Shown here piece after piece: positions 8,376-17,440 of a stretch of DNA of 32,336 nucleotides. Source of the DNA: Paenibacillus sp. A3. Lineage in GTDB: Bacteria > Bacillota > Bacilli > Paenibacillales > NBRC-103111. The position numbers were made by a program, and so were the translations under genes. The notes under the pieces are model-generated. The model saw only the letters and a list, made by a program, of their open reading frames with translations. It was not told the origin of the DNA and did no database searches. Within the stretch, counting starts at the first letter, position 1, and each line of letters begins with the position of its first letter. The stretch lies in assembly GCF_001399685.1 (NCBI RefSeq), contig NZ_JTHN01000149.1, forward strand, positions 1 through 32,336, read 5' to 3'.

Positions 8376-8682
8376 TTTTTCAATCTCTTTTGCATGAAAA
8401 TGAGCGAATTCTCTGAATCAAGAATCCGCTCATGCAGTTGTGTGTTATTCCTAATTGTCCTTTCGATACATTCGCAAGTTCTTGAAGTGCGCCTCGGAAT
8501 AATTGCCCTTCGAAATTCCATTGTTGTACGTTCCGTTCTGAAGTGCCATTCACGGTCAGTAGTATTGTACTGTCGAGTTTTCACCAAAACATCATTGATC
8601 CAGATGCGTCCTACACCAGTTGCAGGATTAAAGGCACATTTGAGATTAAACCAAGTGCCTGGCATGTTTGTCGCGATGCTAG
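8376..8682 (-). pseudogene. Truncated, frameshifted copy of the secreted CBM gene (direct repeat copy B)
   Basis: This fragment repeats positions 355-661, including the terminator hairpin at 8401-8431. It encodes the segment from GTWFNLKCAFNPATG to the C-terminus. A missing T near 8538 (TTCTGAAG where copy A has TTCTTGAAG) shifts the frame, so the conserved tail NGISKGKYSEAHFKNLRMY is lost. Similarity ends abruptly at about 8682, leaving no signal peptide or CBM module. It is a dead duplicate, older than the other copy's present state because it carries several substitutions. Confidence 0.88.
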
Positions 8683-8740
8683 CCCTTATATTTTTTATCC
8701 CACTAATTGTATCCGATCCAGAAATGCCCCCCCCAACCTA

Positions 8741-8769
8741 TTGACAATAATTCTCTTGTTGCATATTAT
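8741..8769 (+). promoter_or_regulatory. Sigma-A promoter of the alpha-oxoamine synthase gene
   Basis: TTGACA and TATTAT are separated by exactly 17 bases, a near-consensus vegetative promoter. It lies ~190 bp before the start codon, leaving a long 5' leader. The leader contains a 10-bp palindrome CTTACGTAAG at 8892-8901 that could be a regulator site, but nothing else recognisable. Confidence 0.75.
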
Positions 8770-8960
8770 CATTTTTAAGTAGTTTTAGTATTTGATGGTA
8801 AGGGATTAATATTTCCCCAAATTCATCTTGCGGTGATTAACAAGAGAAGGGAGTATCATTGTAAAACTGCACTGTATGTCTCAGCTTTAGGCTTACGTAA
8901 GTACTCATAGGTTGGCGATGTTCGGAAAGCGTTAACAATCCGTTATTAGGAGGAAAAGTT

Positions 8961-10175
8961 ATGGATGTTTTTCAAAAATGTACCGATTGGGATTTTCTTA
9001 AGTTATTACGTTCCGATCAAATGTATCCTTACTTTGAACCCATACATGAAAAAAATGGAACAGAAGTCGTTTTAGATGGTTTACCCATGATTATGATGGG
9101 TTCTAACGATTATCTGGGGTTATCGCATAATCCGACAGTCATGGTATCAGCGGCAGAGGCTATCTCTAAATATGGCACTTCATCTTCCGGTTCGAGGCTT
9201 TTGAACGGTACTTTGACGCTACATACCCAGTTGGAAGAGCGATTGGCGACCTTTTTGAAGAAGGATAGGGCGATCGTTTTCTCCACAGGTTACGAGACCA
9301 ATCTCGGCGCTATTTCGGCCTTGCTCGGTCGAGGTGATGTGGCGATAATTGATCGTGCCGTTCATGCCTCCATTATTGATGGAATAAGGCTTGGTGTAGG
9401 TAAGATGCTTAGGTTTCAGCATAATGATATGGATGATCTGGAAAATAAATTGAGGAGCATTCCTAATCACTCCGGTAAGCTCATTATTGTTGACGGCGTG
9501 TTTAGCATGGATGGCGATGCGGCTAACTTGAAGGACATCGTCTATTTGAAGCATAAATATCAAGCACGCTTGCTTGTCGATGATGCCCACGGTATTGGAG
9601 TACTTGGAAAGAATGGCAGGGGTACATGCGAGTATTTCGACGTAGAAGCCGAGACGGATCTTATCACCGGAAGCTTCAGTAAGGCGTTTGGAAGTTTGGG
9701 AGGGTTCGTTGCAGGTGACGATGATGTCATAGATTATATCCAATATCAAGCAAGAAGTATGATTTTTAGCTCAAGTATGACACCGGCGAGCATAGCGGCT
9801 GCAATAAGCGCTCTGAATATCATTGAGAACGGTGAAGATTTACGTGCCAAACTGTGGGCGAATACCCGCAAGTTCAGCGAATCGCTTCAGCGTATGGGCT
9901 TTGATATCGGCCAGAGTACTACGCCTATTATTCCAATCCTTATTGGAGATACCCCTAGGACGTTTCATTTTTGGAAACAGCTTCAACAACATGGCGTATT
10001 TACGAACCCTATTGTTTCTCCTGCCGTCCAAGAGGGCAATGAATTAATTCGCACCTCTGTTATGTCGACACACACCACGGCACAACTCGATAACGTTTTG
10101 CGCATATTCGAACAGATTGGCACAAGCTTGAATATCATTAACCCTGGTGTAGGGCCTGTACGCAAACCTATTTAA
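8961..10175 (+). CDS. PLP-dependent alpha-oxoamine synthase, serine palmitoyltransferase-like
   Basis: The 404-residue product is a fold-type I PLP enzyme of the alpha-oxoamine synthase family, which condenses an amino acid with an acyl thioester and releases CO2. Visible features are the N-terminal MGSNDYLGLSHNP segment, GTSSSGSRLLNGT, the ring-stacking histidine in DRAVHAS (residue 135), LLVDDAHGIGVLG (Asp207, His210) and the PLP lysine in TGSFSKAFGSLGGF (Lys241). The opening YPYFEPIHEKNGTEVVLDG is closer to bacterial serine palmitoyltransferases than to BioF or KBL, which usually start the fold later. Substrate is therefore uncertain: serine plus a long acyl-CoA, or a secondary-metabolite acyl-ACP. 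AGGAGG precedes the ATG. No acyl carrier protein or ketoreductase neighbour is present; the gene stands alone between remnants. Confidence 0.85.
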   Translation: MDVFQKCTDWDFLKLLRSDQMYPYFEPIHEKNGTEVVLDGLPMIMMGSNDYLGLSHNPTVMVSAAEAISKYGTSSSGSRLLNGTLTLHTQLEERLATFLKKDRAIVFSTGYETNLGAISALLGRGDVAIIDRAVHASIIDGIRLGVGKMLRFQHNDMDDLENKLRSIPNHSGKLIIVDGVFSMDGDAANLKDIVYLKHKYQARLLVDDAHGIGVLGKNGRGTCEYFDVEAETDLITGSFSKAFGSLGGFVAGDDDVIDYIQYQARSMIFSSSMTPASIAAAISALNIIENGEDLRAKLWANTRKFSESLQRMGFDIGQSTTPIIPILIGDTPRTFHFWKQLQQHGVFTNPIVSPAVQEGNELIRTSVMSTHTTAQLDNVLRIFEQIGTSLNIINPGVGPVRKPI

Positions 10176-10690
10176 GCCATAAACGAATTGAAAGCAGTGT
10201 CAAAAGAGCCATGAACATGTTCGCTGGTTTTTTCATAGAAAAAGCATTCAATTAAGTGTCGCTCTTTATACGTTTCAGAATCTAACGGGTCCAGAATGGC
10301 ATTGGTATCATAGGCGCGATCAGCCAACACTTCACCCGGGCAGAAGTCCAATTCATGAAGAAGGCGGTAGCCGGTGACAGAATCGTGGTCTTGTCCTGGC
10401 GTCAATTCGAAACGCAGCGGATCGCCGAGCGTATCCACCATCGCATGAATTTTGGTTGTTAATCCTCCGCGCGAACGTCCGATTGCTGGCCAGTCCTACC
10501 CCCTTTGCGCCCGCTCCATGTTGATGGACCGGACGATGGTGGCATCGACCATGACCTGCTCCCAATCCGGCCCGATGGCGCCATGCTTCAGTATTTCATC
10601 CCAAATATTCGCTTTTTGTAACCGCCAGAAGAAGCTGTAGGCTGAAGACCAAGGGCCATAGTAACTCGGTAAATCCCGCCATGGCGCCCT
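10172..10690 (-). mobile_element. IS5-family (IS427-like) transposase remnant
   Basis: Reading the minus strand from 10690 gives APWRDLPSYYGPWSSAY, then DATIVRSINMERAQ, GRSRGGLTTKIHAMVD, LADRAYDTNAILD and YKERHLIECFF, in the right order for an IS427-type DDE transposase; the first and second Asp and the final Glu contexts are all present. It is dead: the N-terminus is missing before APWRDL, an in-frame TAG interrupts it after MERAQRG, the stretch between the second Asp and YKERHLIE is deleted, and the tail continues in another frame (KPANMFMALLTLLSIRLWL). Its end overlaps the stop codon of the alpha-oxoamine synthase gene. I see no clear terminal inverted repeats. Confidence 0.85.
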
Positions 10691-10810
10691 AATAAATTAC
10701 CTCCCCTTAATTATGGTTTTCGTGTTCCTCGGGTCGGAAATTTGCCTCCAGCTTCCTTCAGATTTCGCCTCGCGATGGACACCCTTGGCTCTTATGCGTG
10801 GCGCAAATCA

Positions 10811-10840
10811 AAACGGCTGCCCTCTTCATGGCAGCCGTTT
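10811..10840 (-). terminator. Terminator of the Cfr-like gene (possibly bidirectional)
   Basis: A perfect 11-bp stem (AAACGGCTGCC / GGCAGCCGTTT) with an 8-base loop lies 57 bp after the stop codon. The minus strand continues TGATTT; the plus strand continues CTCTTT. The ~200 bp from 10691 to 10896 holds nothing else I can identify. Confidence 0.8.
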
Positions 10841-10896
10841 CTCTTTCCAGTCGCAGACCCGCTGCGTCCGGGTAATAAATTTAATTTCCGCATCGA

Positions 10897-11928
10897 TTAT
10901 TCGGAGCGGTATAGCTGGCCGCATGCCGCGTTAATGTCCGATCCGAATTGAGTTCGGACCGTGACGCTGATCCCCTTTGACTTCAAGATCCGAACAAAGG
11001 CTTTAATCCGATCAGGATCAGATTGCTGATAGCTGTCTGGCGTAACTTCGGTCGAATTGAATGGAATCAGGTTAACGTGGTAGAGATGTTCCCCAGGTCC
11101 CCTTCCCCTTAACAACTCGGCAACAGCTTCCGCATGCGCCGTCGAGTCGTTGACTCCTCGAAGAAGAATATACGCAATATACACCTTTCTCCCTGTATGC
11201 CGGATGTGATGATCCAATGCCTTCAGCACATCGCGGACTGGGAATCGGTCGTTGATCGGCATCAGCTCGCTTCGCTGATCGTCGAACGGCGAATGCAGCG
11301 AGAAGGTCAGATTGACCTGCGGAAACTCCCGTGTAAGCTTGTCGATCCCAGGCAACAGGCCGATGGTGGAAATCGTAATTCGTCGATGTCCTAAACCAAA
11401 GAGATGCGGGTCGGTCAAAATCGTGATTGCATCAAAAATATGCGGGTTGGCGAGCGCCTCCCCCATGCCCATGAATGAGACGCTATCCAAGGCGTGTCCG
11501 TTCAAGCGAAAGTGCAGCAATTGGTCGGTAATTTCGTCGGCGGTCAGATTTCGTTTCAGGCCGATGGTACCGGTGGCGCAAAACCTGCACCCGAATCCGC
11601 AGCCGCACTGCGTGGAAATACAATACGATTTCCACCCCTGCTCATAAGTAAGTCGTACGGCCTCCACGCGTTCGTCGCCCGCAATGGCAAACAGCACCTT
11701 GCTGACCTGTTTCGACGTGAATTCCTTTACCGGAACGATGCTGCAGACGTTCGGACCAAGCATCCGGGTCAACTCGTCGCGCAAAAATTTGGGCAATATG
11801 GTCATCCGTTCGTATTCACCAACGTTTTGCTTGAAAATCGCGTCCATAATCTGAGCATACCGATACTCGGGCTGCTTGAAGTCGGACAACATTCGCCGAA
11901 TCGTTTCATATTTCGAGGTTAGTCTCAT
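10897..11928 (-). CDS. cfr: Cfr-like radical SAM 23S rRNA methyltransferase (A2503 C8)
   Basis: The 343-residue product matches Cfr along its length rather than housekeeping RlmN: it has no long N-terminal extension and reads YCISTQCGCGFGCRFCATG at the active site. The 4Fe-4S cysteines are 110, 114 and 117 (CxxxCxxC). Cys103 and Cys336 (AACGQLY) fall where the family has its two mechanistic cysteines. Other landmarks are SFMGMGEALANPHIFDA, RITISTIGLLPGI, LTFSLHSPFDDQRS and KVYIAYILLRGVNDS. Cfr methylates C8 of A2503, giving resistance to phenicols, lincosamides, oxazolidinones, pleuromutilins and streptogramin A. Chromosomal Cfr-like genes are known in Bacillales. The ribosome site AAGGAG lies in a small hairpin, and a 37-codon ORF precedes the gene. 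Whether this protein truly confers resistance cannot be told from sequence. Confidence 0.88.
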   Translation of the reverse strand: MRLTSKYETIRRMLSDFKQPEYRYAQIMDAIFKQNVGEYERMTILPKFLRDELTRMLGPNVCSIVPVKEFTSKQVSKVLFAIAGDERVEAVRLTYEQGWKSYCISTQCGCGFGCRFCATGTIGLKRNLTADEITDQLLHFRLNGHALDSVSFMGMGEALANPHIFDAITILTDPHLFGLGHRRITISTIGLLPGIDKLTREFPQVNLTFSLHSPFDDQRSELMPINDRFPVRDVLKALDHHIRHTGRKVYIAYILLRGVNDSTAHAEAVAELLRGRGPGEHLYHVNLIPFNSTEVTPDSYQQSDPDRIKAFVRILKSKGISVTVRTQFGSDINAACGQLYRSE

Positions 11929-11931
11929 GTC

Positions 11932-11951
11932 TTCTCCTTACCGCCGGAGAA
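11932..11951 (-). promoter_or_regulatory. Hairpin covering the ribosome binding site of the Cfr-like gene
   Basis: On the minus strand TTCTCC pairs with GGAGAA across an 8-base loop. The 3' arm is the Shine-Dalgarno sequence five bases before the ATG, so the fold would hide it. A second small stem followed by TTTTTT (about 11963-11981) lies just upstream. This layout is compatible with translational or transcriptional attenuation; it is an inference from a short stem. Confidence 0.4.
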
Positions 11952-12038
11952 AACCGTAAAAAAGCAACCGTCAGTTGGCGCTTTGACACGTCATTAACCA
12001 ACTATACAGAAAAATCGCATACGTTTGCAGACGGATCG

Positions 12039-12152
12039 CTACGTGCACCTGTCGATAGATTGGTAAACCTCCGGCAACCGATTTGTTTTTTTGTGAACCG
12101 CTTCACCTAACAAGAACCGGTTCACAAAATCATCTACAACCTCAATCTTCAT
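12039..12152 (-). CDS. Small ORF (37 codons) ahead of the Cfr-like gene, possible leader peptide
   Basis: A perfect AGGAGG with 9-base spacing precedes ATG at 12152, and the frame reads MKIEVVDDFVNRFLLGEAV and on to a TAG 110 bp before the Cfr-like start. I recognise no family. Its position upstream of a resistance gene with a hidden ribosome site suggests a regulatory leader, but at 37 codons it is longer than most and could equally be a small protein or a gene remnant. It contains an 8-bp inverted repeat (GTGAACCG / CGGTTCAC). Confidence 0.45.
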   Translation of the reverse strand: MKIEVVDDFVNRFLLGEAVHKKTNRLPEVYQSIDRCT

Positions 12153-12261
12153 CGCTTTCATCCTCCTAAAAATGGTGATGCTTGCAAAACTCGCTGTAAT
12201 TATTCAAACCATCGTCTCCGTTTGTTCAAAAATATTCGAAGCAAAAGCTGCTACAAAAACA

Positions 12262-12601
12262 CTAAATATTTCTTTTCTCATACTCAAAGGGTTCTTCACA
12301 CGAGTAAATTTCATGGAAAAATCCCTTATACGGGATATCGTCTTCCAGGCATTTTATGAGATACGACAGCTCCTCGTCACACTCCGGATCTTCACCATCA
12401 TTCTGCATCACCTCAAATGCGTCTACAATATTTTCCACGAGGGTTCATTGACAAACCCTCTTTCTCACAGGTATAAACGACATTACGCCCTCCGGGATGT
12501 GCCTTAACCAGTCTGGTTACATAGCCTTCCAACCCGTACAACTCTGATACTACTGGAAGTAAATATGCATCAGCGATTTTAACAACCTCGTTGTAAGTCA
12601 T
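12262..12601 (-). pseudogene. Small hypothetical gene broken by a frameshift
   Basis: From ATG 12601, with AAAGGAG before it, the frame encodes MTYNEVVKIADAYLLPVVSE, then YGLEGYVTRLVKAHPGGRN and VVYTCEKEG, but ends prematurely after a shift. The protein clearly continues in another frame from about 12437 (VENIVDAFEVMQNDGEDPE, DEELSYLIKCLEDDIPYKGF, EEPFEYEKRNI) to a TAG at 12262. Joined, it would be ~112 residues, acidic at the C-terminus. I do not recognise the family; size and acidity are like many small immunity-type or hypothetical proteins. The break coincides with a perfect hairpin at 12439-12460. Its ATG overlaps the stop of another fragment upstream, as in an operon. Confidence 0.65.
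12439..12460. repeat. Perfect inverted repeat at the frameshift point
   Basis: GAGGGTT and AACCCTC flank an 8-base loop. The element lies exactly where the coding frame changes. Confidence 0.6.
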
Positions 12602-12729
12602 GATATCTCCTTTAATTGAAGTTTATCTCCCAAGAAACATTTTCTAATAACTATCCAGTTTTTATCAAGTTCAAAATCAGATTTAACTGATTTATCCGAG
12701 GCCAGATTCTCAAATTGAATTTTTTGCGT
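12598..12729 (-). pseudogene. 3' fragment of a small gene, translationally coupled to the next
   Basis: An open stretch of 43 codons encodes FENLASDKSVKSDFELDK and NWIVIRKCFLGDKLQLKEIS and ends in a TGA that overlaps the next ATG (ATGA). It opens directly after a stop codon and has no plausible start, so it appears to be the tail of a gene whose 5' part has been lost. Family unknown. Confidence 0.4.
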
Positions 12730-12804
12730 TTAACGTACTTTTTTGACTAGCGGAAAATAAACATACTAAGTGAGTCCTTTTATTAAGGAAAGGAGATTTT
12801 AACC

Positions 12805-13647
12805 ATGCGATTTGAGTTATTTAAGAGCAAAATTCTAACGGATGGATTTACACGCAAAATAGAAGGTCCTTCATGCGATAAATACGGGAATATTTACGCC
12901 GTTAATTTTCAAAGAGATGGCACGGTTGGCAAAGTAACCCCAAATGGAAAAAGCAGTGTCTTTATTGAATTGCCTACGGGCAGTACCGGATGCGGGACAC
13001 GTATTGACCCTAATGGAACTATGTACATCGCAGATTTTAAAAAACATAATATCTTCGCCGTTAACCTTGAAACGAAAGAGATCCGTGTACATGCTCATGA
13101 CCCTGCAATGAACCAGCCTAATGATTTAGCGATAACCGAACAAGGTGTTTTATTCGCTAGTGACCCCAATTGGATCCAACATAATAAGGGACAATTGTGG
13201 CGTATTCATACAAATGGAGACACCCATTTATTAGAAAGGAATATGGGAACGACAAATGGAATTGAAGTTAGTCCTGACGGTAAAAAAATATATGTAAATG
13301 AATCATTGCAAAGAAGAATATGGGTATATGATCTATCAAGTACTTATGAATTGAGTAATAAACGCTTATTGGTAGAGTTCCGTGATTTTGAACTTGATGG
13401 AATGCGCTGTGATGTGGCAGGCAATTTGTTTGTTACTCGCCCTGGCAAAGGTGTGGTGGCGAAGATTTCCCCTGATGGTCTTTTACTAAGCGAAATTTTC
13501 CTTATTGGTAAAAACTGTACCAACCTTACATTTGGGGGACCTGATGGAAGAACCTGCTACGTGACAATGGCTGATACAGGAAGCATTGAAATGTTTGAAT
13601 CCGATGTGCCTGGCAGGTGTTGGAGTCTGTTGCATAGAAGTGTTTAG
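12805..13647 (+). CDS. SMP-30/gluconolactonase/LRE-like beta-propeller
   Basis: The 280-residue product has the repeated blade pattern of SMP-30/gluconolactonases: IEGPSCDKYGNIYAVN, GTRIDPNGTMYIADF, NQPNDLAITEQGVLFASDP, TTNGIEVSPDGKKIYVNE and DGMRCDVAGNLFVTRPG. The glutamate of EGP, the Asn of TTNGI and the Asp of DGMRCD fit the metal-binding set of the family, which hydrolyses lactones such as gluconolactone. There is no signal peptide, so it is cytoplasmic. AAGGAAAGGAG precedes the ATG. It stands alone on the plus strand between minus-strand genes. The substrate is not defined by context. I see no convincing terminator after it; the ~330 bp to the rph stop holds only the rph terminator. Confidence 0.88.
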   Translation: MRFELFKSKILTDGFTRKIEGPSCDKYGNIYAVNFQRDGTVGKVTPNGKSSVFIELPTGSTGCGTRIDPNGTMYIADFKKHNIFAVNLETKEIRVHAHDPAMNQPNDLAITEQGVLFASDPNWIQHNKGQLWRIHTNGDTHLLERNMGTTNGIEVSPDGKKIYVNESLQRRIWVYDLSSTYELSNKRLLVEFRDFELDGMRCDVAGNLFVTRPGKGVVAKISPDGLLLSEIFLIGKNCTNLTFGGPDGRTCYVTMADTGSIEMFESDVPGRCWSLLHRSV

Positions 13648-13793
13648 CGATAACGGCGCTTTTAACAAGCCTCGTCTCCAGCGCAGAGCGAAATCGAAAA
13701 CGTGATCAGGCTGACTGACGCCAATGCAGCGGGGCATGAAGCGGCCGACGTGACGTATGCGGTTGGCTTCGTCGCTTGCATCCGCCAAAAAAT

Positions 13794-13819
13794 GGCGACT
13801 CAACCGCAGTTGAGTCGCC
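13794..13819 (-). terminator. Terminator of rph
   Basis: A perfect 10-bp stem (GGCGACTCAA / TTGAGTCGCC) with a 6-base loop is followed on the minus strand by ATTTTTTGG. It lies 160 bp beyond the rph stop. The rest of 13648-13979 shows no gene, although a short plus-strand run around 13688-13800 has protein-like composition. Confidence 0.75.
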
Positions 13820-13979
13820 TGCCTGATCTATCCCCCTCGTAATCCCCCGCCCAATTAATGCAACATTCGAAGATCTTCATCATTTTGATCTGCAATTTTT
13901 TGCGGTCCACCAGTTTCGTGAGGCCTCAGCGACGCCATACATTGCAACTGCTAACCAGGGTAACCGACGTATTCAGCCA

Positions 13980-16610
<2,631 letters not shown>

Positions 16611-16658
16611 CTAACCATTAAATTGAGAAACACATTTGACAAGAGCTCACCGGCATGA

Positions 16659-16673
16659 TACAATTAAATTGTA
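16659..16673 (-). promoter_or_regulatory. Palindrome between the rph promoter and start (candidate operator)
   Basis: TACAATTAAATTGTA is a perfect odd palindrome located ~45 bp downstream of the -10 box and ~60 bp before the ATG. It could be a repressor site. It is AT-rich, so chance is possible. I did not see the GC-rich inverted repeat known upstream of rifamycin-inactivating genes in actinomycetes. Confidence 0.35.
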
Positions 16674-16717
16674 AGATGAAATAACTATAACCATTTAACG
16701 CGAACAGTCGTAATCTG

Positions 16718-16746
16718 ATTATATCATCGCGTTTCTTTATGTGCAA
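16718..16746 (-). promoter_or_regulatory. Sigma-A promoter of rph
   Basis: On the minus strand TTGCAC and TATAAT are separated by exactly 17 bases. The promoter leaves a 5' leader of ~110 bases. Confidence 0.8.
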
Positions 16747-16749
16747 CAT

Positions 16750-16784
16750 AAAAAGAACCTGGTTAAACTATCCAGGTTCTTTTT
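16750..16784. terminator. Strong bidirectional terminator between the ECF operon and rph
   Basis: A perfect 13-bp stem (AAAAAGAACCTGG / CCAGGTTCTTTTT) with a 9-base loop has T-runs in both directions. On the minus strand it ends the ECF transporter unit just before the rph promoter. Confidence 0.88.
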
Positions 16785-16839
16785 GATTTTCCACTACTAT
16801 TAGTCACATCTAAAAACTTAGTTCAAGCCGACTCCGTCA

Positions 16840-16885
16840 CTGCATAGTCACCTTGCGGTTCTATGCAGTCTCAGGAAATCCTGAG
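16840..16885. other. Structured non-coding segment with two adjacent perfect hairpins
   Basis: CTGCATAG/CTATGCAG (13-base loop, 16840-16868) and CTCAGGA/TCCTGAG (2-base loop, 16870-16885) follow each other directly. The sequence continues GGTTGCGTTACTAAACTGCC up to the 3' end of the ECF S gene. It is not needed as a terminator, since a strong one lies nearby. It may be the end of a decayed insertion element or a structured RNA. Confidence 0.35.
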
Positions 16886-16906
16886 GTTGCGTTACTAAAC
16901 TGCCCG

Positions 16907-17440
16907 CTAGCGTACGGATTTTCTTAATCTCGCTAATATCCGGAGGCTGATTTCCGTCCATATCGCGCTATAAAGCAAACTAAATAGAAAGATATACGTT
17001 GCCGTAGCAATATCAAAGCTCAGGGCGACCGAAGGTCCTAGCAGCGGAAAGCGCAAGGCGTATAACACCAGCGCAATTCCGGCCCATAACGCGAGAGCGG
17101 AAAACAAGACAACCTGAATCCGATTTTTGGAGCGCGCAATGCTGAAGCCTAATGCCAGCCCGAGCAATCCCGTTGTAAACGGAAAGACGATCAATTCGCT
17201 TGGTTGAATGAGGAGTAGTAACACGATGCTAAGCGCATAGACGGTAAGTCCCGAGCGTAATGAAATGAGCGCCGCCAATACAGCCGGAGCTGTCGATAGC
17301 AGGCTGAGCAAGTAACCCGGCCCCGGAAAAAAGCCTCCCGCCGATTGGAATAATGCGGTTAGTGCACCTAGAAAGGCGATCGTGACAAGTGCCTTTGTTT
17401 GGTTGGCACCGACGCGGGCCAATAGCGATGCGGATTCCAT
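16907..17440 (-). CDS. ECF transporter S component (substrate-specific membrane subunit)
   Basis: The 177-residue product is almost entirely hydrophobic, with about six membrane segments: KALVTIAFLGALTALFQSAG, a Pro/Gly-rich GGFFPGPGYLLSLLSTAPAV turn, LTVYALSIVLLLLIQPSELI, VFPFTTGLLGLALGFSIAR and two more. Size and pattern fit an S component of an energy-coupling factor transporter, and its position after A1, A2 and T supports this. The ligand cannot be told; vitamins, metals or small organics are possible. Its ATG lies inside the 3' end of the T gene (73-bp overlap in another frame) with only a weak ribosome site. This suggests a deletion has fused the two genes. Confidence 0.75.
   Translation of the reverse strand: MESASLLARVGANQTKALVTIAFLGALTALFQSAGGFFPGPGYLLSLLSTAPAVLAALISLRSGLTVYALSIVLLLLIQPSELIVFPFTTGLLGLALGFSIARSKNRIQVVLFSALALWAGIALVLYALRFPLLGPSVALSFDIATATYIFLFSLLYSAIWTEISLRILARLRKSVR

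Noticed and set aside
10713..10951. Plus-strand ORFs opposite the end of the Cfr-like gene
   Set aside because: They run through the terminator hairpin and overlap the real gene in antisense; no ribosome site and no recognisable motif.
11128..11928. Possibility that the Cfr-like gene is the housekeeping RlmN
   Set aside because: RlmN is longer at the N-terminus and lacks the QCGCGFGC wording; the mechanistic cysteine spacing and full-length wording follow Cfr.
12100..12128. Inverted repeat TGTGAACCG/CGGTTCACA considered as a terminator
   Set aside because: There is no T-run on the relevant side in either direction; it lies inside the small ORF and is listed there only as structure.
13688..13842. 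Plus-strand run with protein-like composition (VIRLTDANAAGHEAADVTYA)
   Set aside because: No start codon or ribosome site; it crosses the rph terminator and matches nothing I can name. At most a fragment.
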